Shown here piece by piece: positions 6,740 through 12,366 of a stretch of DNA of 12,366 nt; position 1 is the stretch's first letter, and the number at the start of each line of letters is the position of its first letter. Under the pieces are notes generated by a model. That model saw nothing but the letters and a program-made list of their open reading frames with translations, made no database searches and was not told the origin of the DNA. A program made the position numbers and the translations under genes. Origin of the DNA: Gammaproteobacteria bacterium. Lineage in GTDB: Bacteria > Pseudomonadota > Gammaproteobacteria > Pseudomonadales > UBA7434. The DNA is taken from the NCBI GenBank assembly GCA_024280785.1, contig JAJRPK010000372.1:1-12366 (forward strand), written 5' to 3'.

Positions 6740-7579
6740 TTGAATAATCTTGAACAAAAATTAGAGAAAATTGTCGAAAAGGGGCTTTTAGAGCTACCGG
6801 TTCTTCCTGCGGTTGGTGTCGAGGTGCTTGAGCTGACACGAAATGAAAATTCAGATGCTAAAAGTTTAGCCGCGCTAATTCAAAATGATCAGTCGTTGGC
6901 GGGTCATGTTATGAAAGTGGCAAACTCAGCGGCCTACAACGCTATCGGTAAAATTCAAACCCTACAGCAAGCAATCGCTAAATTAGGAATGCAACAAATT
7001 GGACAGATGGCTTTAGCTGTAACGGTGGGACGAAGCGCTTTTAAATCGGATCCAGTTAGCCAAAAGATAACGGCAGAGCTCTGGAAACGTTCACTTGCTT
7101 GTGCCGCTTGGGCGCGCGAAATTGCCCGCATCGGTCGAATTAACACCGAGGTAGTTTTCTTATCGGGGCTGTTGCATCAAATTGGTAAACCCGTTGTACT
7201 GCATGCCATTGTAGGACTGTTAGATAGCGATGACGACTTTCCTTCTCAGGATGAACTCCTATCGATGATTGATAATTATCAGAAAATTATTGGACTTAAT
7301 TTGGCTAGAAAGTGGAATCTGCCAGAATCCGTGATTGAAACCATCGAGTACATTGATGATTTTGATGCCGCACCTCATGCCCGTGAGGAAGTTGCCGCTG
7401 TCAATGCAGCAAGGCATCTGGTCGACTTAACTCTGGACACAACGCCTGAGTCTTATCGATCGATTACCGAGCTGGATCAACCCGTTTTCACTGAATTAAA
7501 TTTATATGAAGAAGACTTACAGTTGTTGGAAGACAAACGTGAGTTGATCGATCAGTTATTGCAGACATTGGTTTTGTAA
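6740..7579 (+). CDS. HDOD-domain signal transduction protein
   Basis: 279 residues, almost entirely one HDOD domain. Typical features are ELPVLPAVGVEVLEL near 18-32, IQNDQSLAGHVMKVANSAAY near 47-66, a TLQQAIAKLG helix at 74-83 and GLLHQIGK at 143-150. In true HD phosphohydrolases that last motif reads HD; here Asp is replaced by Gln147, as expected for HDOD proteins, which are thought to act as non-catalytic signalling or regulatory modules. No sensor or output domain is fused to it. The start is a TTG at 6740 with a weak GGA eight bases upstream. The frame is closed by a stop at 6713 and has no upstream ATG, and a later start would cut the domain, so TTG is accepted. sthA follows after 52 bases without a terminator, so the two are probably co-transcribed. 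Confidence 0.88.
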   Translation: MNNLEQKLEKIVEKGLLELPVLPAVGVEVLELTRNENSDAKSLAALIQNDQSLAGHVMKVANSAAYNAIGKIQTLQQAIAKLGMQQIGQMALAVTVGRSAFKSDPVSQKITAELWKRSLACAAWAREIARIGRINTEVVFLSGLLHQIGKPVVLHAIVGLLDSDDDFPSQDELLSMIDNYQKIIGLNLARKWNLPESVIETIEYIDDFDAAPHAREEVAAVNAARHLVDLTLDTTPESYRSITELDQPVFTELNLYEEDLQLLEDKRELIDQLLQTLVL

Positions 7580-7615
7580 GTGACTCGGCGGATTAAGCAC
7601 GTTAAAAAAGCATTT

Positions 7616-7620
7616 GGAGA
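7616..7620 (+). promoter_or_regulatory. Ribosome binding site deciding the sthA start
   Basis: GGAGA lies 11 bases before the ATG at 7632. The alternative in-frame TTG at 7614 overlaps this site and would add six residues not expected in the family, so the ATG is preferred. Confidence 0.55.
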
Positions 7621-7631
7621 TAAGTGTTCCC

Positions 7632-9020
7632 ATGAGTCAGTTTGAATTTGATATCGTCGTAATTGGTAGTGGCCCGGCGGGTCAAAAAGCCGCGGTGCAA
7701 GGCTCCAAAGCTGGAAAGCACGTAGCGATGGTCGAAAGAGATAAGGTTGTGGGCGGGCACTGCGTTCATCGTGGAACTATCCCTAGTAAGACTCTTCGTC
7801 AAAATGCGATTAGAATTTCTGAATTAAAAAAGCACTCTGAACTATTTTCGTTTAATGTGCGCGATGATATTGCAATGACGTCGCTAATTAAAAATCTGGG
7901 CGAAGTTATTTCGTCGCACGATGCCTATATTAATGATCAGCTAGAACGAAATGATATTTGCTATATTCATGGGCGAGCACGCTTCGTCGATAATCATACT
8001 TTAGCGATTACTAATCCGAGAGGTGAAGTTCGGGAAATTACTAGTGCTGATATCATTATCGCTACTGGCTCTTACCCGCGGACGTTAGATCATGTTCTAA
8101 CTGACCACGAAAACATTTACGATAGTGACTCAATTTTAAGTATGGTTTATCTGCCGAAATCGTTAGTTGTTTTGGGTGGGGGGGTTATTGGCTGTGAATA
8201 CGCATCGATATTTTTAGCTCTAGGTGTAGAAGTAACGATAATTGACCGCTATCCTAGACCTTTGGGATTTTTGGATAGCGATCTCACACAAAAATTTGTG
8301 CAATCATTCGAAGCCAGTGGTGGAAAGTTTTTGGGTGATACCGAGGTTGTTGCGGCTGAGTGGAATGGTATAGATGAAGTGATTACTACTCTAAACAATG
8401 GAGAAGAAATACGTAGCGAGAAGCTACTGTCGGCATCGGGTCGAGTTGCCAATATCAAGGGCTTAAATATTGAAGTCGTAGGGATTAGTTTATCTGACAG
8501 CGGCATCATCCCAGTTGACGATTCCTGCCGCACGGTGGTGGATAATATTTATGCGGCAGGTGATGTTATTGGACCGCCTTCGTTGGCATCGACGTCGATG
8601 GAGCAGGGCAGGCGTGCATCACGGGCCTCGCTAGGCCTTGATCTGGTTGAAATGACAGATACCTTACCGATGGGGATTTATTCGATACCAGAAATTTCGG
8701 CGGTTGGCTTAAGTGAAGAGCAAGCGATTAAAAAGTATGGTGAAGTCATTGTGGGGCATGCTCCATTTGAAGAAATAGCGCGTGGCCAAATTTCGGGCAT
8801 TCAAGATGGCATGCTGAAGTTGGTCGCGGATGCTTCGGGAAGAAAATTATTAGGGGTCCATATCGTTGGTGAGGGTGCGACAGAACTTATTCATATCGGA
8901 CAGATGGGTTTAATATATGGCGCGACTATCGATAGTTTTGTCGAAAATATTTTCAATTTCCCCACTTTAGCCGAAACTTATCGAGTCGCGGCATTGAATA
9001 TTGTGGGCCGACGGCCATAA
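7632..9020 (+). CDS. sthA: Soluble pyridine nucleotide transhydrogenase (Si-specific NAD(P)+ transhydrogenase)
   Basis: 462-residue cytoplasmic flavoprotein that transfers reducing equivalents between NADPH and NAD+, helping to balance the two pools. It shows the N-terminal FAD motif IGSGPAG at 11-17, then GGHCVHRGTIPSK at 41-53. Cys44 is kept, but the second redox Cys of related disulfide reductases is Thr49, the diagnostic SthA pattern (CTHWGT in E. coli). The block YDSDSIL is the same as in E. coli, and the second nucleotide-binding motif reads GGGVIGCEYASIF. The AAGDVIGPPSLAS FAD site, GIYSIPEIS and the dimerisation-domain segment FNFPTLAETYRVAALN also match closely. In that last segment the catalytic His of glutathione-reductase-type enzymes is absent, as in SthA. 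The length matches E. coli SthA. It follows the HDOD gene, possibly in one operon, and converges on trmA. Confidence 0.95.
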   Translation: MSQFEFDIVVIGSGPAGQKAAVQGSKAGKHVAMVERDKVVGGHCVHRGTIPSKTLRQNAIRISELKKHSELFSFNVRDDIAMTSLIKNLGEVISSHDAYINDQLERNDICYIHGRARFVDNHTLAITNPRGEVREITSADIIIATGSYPRTLDHVLTDHENIYDSDSILSMVYLPKSLVVLGGGVIGCEYASIFLALGVEVTIIDRYPRPLGFLDSDLTQKFVQSFEASGGKFLGDTEVVAAEWNGIDEVITTLNNGEEIRSEKLLSASGRVANIKGLNIEVVGISLSDSGIIPVDDSCRTVVDNIYAAGDVIGPPSLASTSMEQGRRASRASLGLDLVEMTDTLPMGIYSIPEISAVGLSEEQAIKKYGEVIVGHAPFEEIARGQISGIQDGMLKLVADASGRKLLGVHIVGEGATELIHIGQMGLIYGATIDSFVENIFNFPTLAETYRVAALNIVGRRP

Positions 9021-9041
9021 CCATAAATGGCCATAGACCAT
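9013..9041. repeat. Clustered CCATA repeats and weak stem at the end of sthA
   Basis: CCATA occurs at 9015, 9021, 9031 and 9038. GGCCAT (9013-9018) can pair with ATGGCC (9027-9032) around an 8-base loop. There is no T-run on either side, so this is not a standard terminator, although it lies where one would be expected between the convergent sthA and trmA. Confidence 0.3.
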
Positions 9042-9079
9042 AGATAAAATACCTGACCTCGTTAGAATATAAAAAACCG

Positions 9080-10234
9080 TTAGGATTCTGAGGGGGCTTT
9101 TCGTTTGTGCAGAATAACTCCACACTCACAGTGATCGGTATAGGGGAATTGATCGAACAGAGCAAGGTGTTGAATGCCGTGGCTAATCGATAAGAGCTTC
9201 AAATTTTGAACTAAGCTATCTGGATTGCACGAAATATAAATAATGGATTCAAACCCAGACACCAATTGAAGAGTCTCTTCATCCAGCCCTGCACGCGGCG
9301 GGTCAACCAATACAGTAGTGAAGTTAAACTCGTTTAAATCAATGTGTTTTAAACGACGAAACTCTCGCTCAAAAGATAATGCTGATGCCGCTTCTGCACT
9401 GCTCAGTCTGACAAAATCAATATTTGAGACCTTGTTTATCTGACAGTTTTCTTGAGCTGAGTAGATGCCGGTTTTTGAAACTTCTGTGGCAAGTACTCTG
9501 TTAAAATGCTGTGCTAATGGAATAGTAAAATTACCGTTGCCACAATAGAGCTCTATAAGGTCGCCGTTGGCTTTTCCGGATGCTTTTTTATTGACGGTTA
9601 AACAGTTGTCGACCCATGAAATCATTTGCTGATTAATCGCGGCATTAGGTTGGGTGAAGCTATTTTCTTTTTGTTGGTAATGAAAAACATTTTGATTGAT
9701 TGTTAATTTTTCGACGACAAAATCTTTTGAAACGACAATGCGCTGCTTTCTGGCACGACCAATGACGGCGATATTAAATTCCTCTTCCAGTTCAGCCGCT
9801 TTTTTTAGCCAATTGTTATCTAGTTGACGATGGTAGATAAGACTGACCAGTACTTCGCCGGTTGTGGTACTTAAAAACTCTAGTTGAAACAGTTTTTTCT
9901 TGAGTAGTATCGTTTTGTTAATATGTTGCATCAACGGGGGCATGAGTTGGGTGATTGCTTTGCTAGCAATAGGGAATGATTCTATTCTAACCGGTTGTTT
10001 GGGTTTGTCCCTTTCAAACATGGCGTAAAAACATTCTTCGTTTTCGCCATCTCTAAGGTGCCAAATACGGAATTCAGCCCGCATGCGAAAATGTGTTTTT
10101 GGCGAACTAAAAATGTGGGGAGAAGGAGCGTTAAATAGGCGTAATTTATCGATGATTCTTAATCGCTTTTCCTCTAGTAAAGAATCATACAGATGGGGAG
10201 CGTAATTGAGGCCGGGAACGGTAATATCTGTCAT
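9080..10234 (-). CDS. trmA: tRNA (uracil-5-)-methyltransferase TrmA
   Basis: 384 residues; S-adenosylmethionine-dependent enzyme forming 5-methyluridine at position 54 of tRNAs. It matches E. coli TrmA along its length: FRMRAEFRIWH at about 49-59, ENSFTQPNAAIN at 190-201, the methyl-donor binding motif ELYCGNGNF at 228-236, and VDPPRAGLD at 310-318. The catalytic nucleophile is Cys336 in ISCNP, and the general base is Glu370 in the terminal CECGV motif, corresponding to Cys324 and Glu358 of E. coli. All catalytic residues are present. It lacks the iron-sulfur cysteine cluster and TRAM domain of the RlmC/RlmD relatives, which supports TrmA. No good Shine-Dalgarno site precedes the ATG (the upstream bases are T-rich), but the N-terminus aligns with the family. 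It is divergent from galE across 243 bases. Confidence 0.95.
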   Translation of the reverse strand: MTDITVPGLNYAPHLYDSLLEEKRLRIIDKLRLFNAPSPHIFSSPKTHFRMRAEFRIWHLRDGENEECFYAMFERDKPKQPVRIESFPIASKAITQLMPPLMQHINKTILLKKKLFQLEFLSTTTGEVLVSLIYHRQLDNNWLKKAAELEEEFNIAVIGRARKQRIVVSKDFVVEKLTINQNVFHYQQKENSFTQPNAAINQQMISWVDNCLTVNKKASGKANGDLIELYCGNGNFTIPLAQHFNRVLATEVSKTGIYSAQENCQINKVSNIDFVRLSSAEAASALSFEREFRRLKHIDLNEFNFTTVLVDPPRAGLDEETLQLVSGFESIIYISCNPDSLVQNLKLLSISHGIQHLALFDQFPYTDHCECGVILHKRKAPSES

Positions 10235-10306
10235 AAGGGTAAAAAAGAGTGGTTTTGAGGATGTTAAATGGGTGAATTCGGTTTGTGGAGACAGTTTTTC
10301 CAGCGT

Positions 10307-10371
10307 CCTTGGCTAAGGGAGATAGCTAAAGGATTAATTGATCTCGCTAAAGAAATCGTGCACAGCCAAGG
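10307..10371. repeat. Spaced inverted repeat and short direct repeats between trmA and galE
   Basis: CCTTGGCT (10307-10314) and AGCCAAGG (10364-10371) are perfect reverse complements 49 bases apart. Between and overlapping them, related 10-base units GGCTAAGGGA (10311), AGCTAAAGGA (10324) and CGCTAAAGAA (10345) lie in direct orientation. They sit in the divergent promoter region and could be protein-binding sites. No convincing -35/-10 pair was found here for either gene. Confidence 0.35.
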
Positions 10372-10477
10372 GCTATTATATAAACTATGCTGTAATTAAT
10401 CAGAAAGATTTTTGTAAAAAGGTGATTTGTAGACTCTTTGCAACGGAATGGCAAATACAAACAGGTTTAGATTATTG

Positions 10478-11494
10478 ATGAATAAGGTTCTTGTTACGGG
10501 GGGCGCTGGCTATATAGGCAGCCACACTTGCATCGAATTATTACACTCTGGTGTAGATGTTGTTGTCGTCGACAACTTATCCAACAGTAATTTAAAAGCG
10601 CTTGAACGGGTTGAGTCCATAACCGGAAAATCGATCACTTTTTATGAAGTCGATATTAGAAATGTCGAGGAGATGGATAAAGTATTTGTTGCCCATTCCT
10701 TTTACGCTGTTATCCATTTTGCCGGATTAAAGGCTGTTGGTGAATCTGTTGCTCAGCCCTTAAAATATTTTGATAACAATATTTACGGTACCCAAGTCCT
10801 GTTGCAAACGATGAAAAAGCACGAAATTTTTAACCTGGTGTTTAGTTCTTCTGCAACTGTGTATGGCGAGCCTGCCAGTGTTCCGATCACGGAAGGTTTC
10901 CCTTTGTCCGCGGTTAACCCTTACGGCCGTAGCAAATTGGTTATAGAGGATATGTTACGAGATTTAAACGTATCAGATTCTCGTTGGAATGCGATTTTAC
11001 TGCGGTATTTTAATCCGGCGGGTGCTCATGTCAGTGGATTAATCGGTGAAGATCCTCAAGATATCCCCAATAATTTAATGCCTTATATTTCACAAGTCGC
11101 GGTGGGAAAGTTAGAGTATTTGTCGGTATACGGTGGTGACTATGATACTCATGATGGGACAGGGGTAAGAGACTATATCCACGTTGTTGATTTAGCTAAA
11201 GGCCATTTATGTGCATTGGAAAAGCTGAAAAGTAACCCTGGTGTCGTCCCTTATAATCTCGGTACGGGCATTGGTTATTCGGTGTTGGATATGTTGGCGG
11301 CCTTTGAGCAAGCTGCAGAGTGTAAAATACCTTATCAAATTGTTGATCGGCGGGCGGGAGATACTGCTATTTGCTACGCTGATGTATCGTTGACCAAGGC
11401 AGACCTAGGTTGGCAAGCGGTATTAGGAATAGAAGAAATGACTGGAGATGGTTGGCGCTGGCAAAGCCAAAACCCAAAGGGTTATGAAGATTAA
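10478..11494 (+). CDS. galE: UDP-glucose 4-epimerase
   Basis: Interconverts UDP-glucose and UDP-galactose using tightly bound NAD+, supplying galactose units for surface polysaccharides as well as galactose metabolism. It is an extended short-chain dehydrogenase: Rossmann motif TGGAGYIGS at 7-15, HFAGLKAVGES at 80-90, then Ser124, Tyr149 and Lys153 (SxnYxxxK catalytic set), at the same residue numbers as E. coli GalE. RYFNP, GEDPQ and GTGVRDYIHV are also conserved, and the C-terminus ends NPKGYED. I chose the ATG at 10478 because it gives 338 residues, the E. coli length, with MNKVLVTGG at the start. An in-frame ATG at 10448 would add ten residues before the Rossmann strand and has no properly spaced ribosome site. 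No polysaccharide genes are beside it in this window. Confidence 0.95.
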   Translation: MNKVLVTGGAGYIGSHTCIELLHSGVDVVVVDNLSNSNLKALERVESITGKSITFYEVDIRNVEEMDKVFVAHSFYAVIHFAGLKAVGESVAQPLKYFDNNIYGTQVLLQTMKKHEIFNLVFSSSATVYGEPASVPITEGFPLSAVNPYGRSKLVIEDMLRDLNVSDSRWNAILLRYFNPAGAHVSGLIGEDPQDIPNNLMPYISQVAVGKLEYLSVYGGDYDTHDGTGVRDYIHVVDLAKGHLCALEKLKSNPGVVPYNLGTGIGYSVLDMLAAFEQAAECKIPYQIVDRRAGDTAICYADVSLTKADLGWQAVLGIEEMTGDGWRWQSQNPKGYED

Positions 11495-11511
11495 AATATT
11501 AAGTTATTTGA

Positions 11512-11550
11512 GTATAAAAAAGCCCCACATTTAGCGGGGCTTTTTTATAC
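11512..11550. terminator. Bidirectional Rho-independent terminator between galE and yccA
   Basis: GTATAAAAAAGCCCC (11512-11526) and GGGGCTTTTTTATAC (11536-11550) are a perfect 15-base inverted repeat with a 9-base loop. Each strand carries six T residues after the GC-rich stem, so it can stop galE transcripts moving right and yccA transcripts moving left. Confidence 0.93.
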
Positions 11551-11563
11551 GTTGGATTACGAC

Positions 11564-12235
11564 TTAGTCGTCCATTACTCCCAAGAGATGGAGCATGGCA
11601 GTAAACAGGTTCAATATGTTGAGATATAGAGAAATCGTAGCACGGATGTAGTTGGTTTCTCCGCCGCGAATAATTCGGCTGGTATCAAACAAAATAAAGC
11701 CTGACATTATCAAAATTATACCCGCTGAAACCGCAAGTGACATGGCGGGGATCTGGAAAAAAATGTTAGCGATACTGGCGACAATTGCAACCAATAAGCC
11801 GACCATCAAGAAACCACCCAAGAACGAGAAATCTTTTTTCGTCGTGAGTACGTAACCGGAGAGCCCGAAAAAGACCAGCGCTGTCCCACCCATTGCCTGT
11901 GCGATTAATGCGGGTCCGTTAGCCATAGCAAGGTAGTGATTGAGCATAGGGCCTATAGAGGCACCAAGTAATCCGGTAAAAGCAAAAACAACCCAGATGC
12001 CTTTGGCTGAATTTTGTGTACGCGGTAGTACAAAGAATAAAATTCCTAATGCTGCCAAAGACATCATTAGTGAAACCCCATGGCCTATTCCAGCAGCCAT
12101 CGCAGCTCCAGCCATCATTGCGCTAAAAAGGAGAGTCATGGACAACAAAATGTAGGTGTTTTTAAGTACCTTGTTGGTTTCTATGGCGGGGCTAAACCCT
12201 GCGCTTTGGGTGCCAAATAGTTGTTTCTCGTGCAT
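11564..12235 (-). CDS. yccA: Bax inhibitor-1/YccA-family inner-membrane protein
   Basis: 223 residues with about seven hydrophobic membrane-spanning segments after a short polar start. It matches E. coli YccA closely: NKVLKNTYILLSMTL near 21-35, AFTGLLG, GPMLN, GGTALVFF, YVLTTKKDFSFLGG and the signature GGETNYIRATISLYLN near the C-terminus. E. coli YccA is an inner-membrane protein that is both a substrate and a modulator of the FtsH protease; the same role here is inferred by homology. The start is supported by an AGGAG (+ strand 12244-12248) eight bases before the ATG. It converges on galE over a shared terminator. Its upstream region holds a possible promoter and a small palindrome. Confidence 0.93.
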   Translation of the reverse strand: MHEKQLFGTQSAGFSPAIETNKVLKNTYILLSMTLLFSAMMAGAAMAAGIGHGVSLMMSLAALGILFFVLPRTQNSAKGIWVVFAFTGLLGASIGPMLNHYLAMANGPALIAQAMGGTALVFFGLSGYVLTTKKDFSFLGGFLMVGLLVAIVASIANIFFQIPAMSLAVSAGIILIMSGFILFDTSRIIRGGETNYIRATISLYLNILNLFTAMLHLLGVMDD

Positions 12236-12287
12236 GACAATAACTCCTGAGTGTTGTCGTGTGTTCTATTCTGTCAACCTTTTCTTA

Positions 12288-12301
12288 GCGATAACTATCG
12301 C
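12288..12301 (-). promoter_or_regulatory. Palindrome in the yccA upstream region
   Basis: GCGATA (12288-12293) and TATCGC (12296-12301) are perfect inverted arms around two bases. It lies between the proposed promoter and the start codon, where a repressor site or leader hairpin could sit. It is short, so chance occurrence is possible. Confidence 0.3.
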
Positions 12302-12331
12302 AGTAGAAAGTACTTTAAATAAGACTAGCTC

Positions 12332-12359
12332 ATAATACCGATTAGGCCGTTAAACGCAA
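12332..12359 (-). promoter_or_regulatory. Possible sigma-70 promoter of yccA
   Basis: On the reverse strand TTGCGT (12354-12359) is followed after 16 bases by TATTAT (12332-12337, five of six consensus bases). Transcription would start near 12325, giving a leader of about 90 bases. The -35 matches only at TTG, so the call is tentative. Confidence 0.4.
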
Positions 12360-12366
12360 GCTAGTA

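Noticed and set aside
9071..9082. T-run after trmA on the reverse strand as a terminator
   Set aside because: The six T residues after the trmA stop have no GC-rich stem before them.
10448..10477. ATG at 10448 as the galE start
   Set aside because: It adds ten residues before the Rossmann strand and GGA abuts the ATG with no spacing; the ATG at 10478 gives exactly the E. coli length.
12249..12277. TTGACA on the reverse strand at 12272-12277 as the yccA -35
   Set aside because: No -10-like hexamer is found 16-18 bases downstream (ACACTC at 17), and the transcript would barely include the ribosome site.

Overview
The window looks like chromosomal DNA from a marine-type gammaproteobacterium. 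The housekeeping proteins (SthA, TrmA, GalE, YtfJ, YccA) all resemble their Escherichia coli counterparts strongly. The somewhat AT-leaning composition, the HDOD gene and the two-partner secretion locus would fit a Cellvibrionales or related lineage, but the taxonomic placement is inference. I see no mobile element, CRISPR array, tRNA or rRNA gene.

The left part (about 1-5941) is the accessory region. It starts with a two-partner secretion pair: a TpsB outer-membrane transporter (123-1907) and, after a 379-base gap, its likely TpsA substrate (2287-4461). The TpsA is unusual. It is short (724 residues), has RTX-like Asp/Gly repeats at an exact 18-residue spacing, carries its only two cysteines just before its last domain, and ends in an apparently intact OmpA/MotB-type peptidoglycan-binding domain. 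This suggests a surface protein whose N-terminus is exported through TpsB while its C-terminus stays in the periplasm tethered to peptidoglycan. After a strong terminator comes a 399-residue protein of unknown role (4742-5941). It has an HEFLH zinc-protease-like motif, and its hydrophobic, signal-like segment lies far inside the chain. It meets the reverse-strand ytfJ gene tail to tail with a 4-base overlap.

The middle and right parts are housekeeping. Divergently from ytfJ runs an HDOD signalling gene (6740-7579), followed closely by the soluble transhydrogenase sthA (7632-9020), probably in one transcript. trmA (9080-10234, reverse) converges on sthA and is divergent from galE (10478-11494). 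galE and the BI-1 family gene yccA (11564-12235, reverse) converge on a shared terminator built from a perfect 15-base inverted repeat.

The item most worth following up is the TpsA-OmpA fusion with its transporter and neighbouring protease-like gene, a possible peptidoglycan-anchored two-partner secretion system. Its domain order is read directly from the sequence. The anchoring mechanism and the involvement of the protease-like gene are inference.
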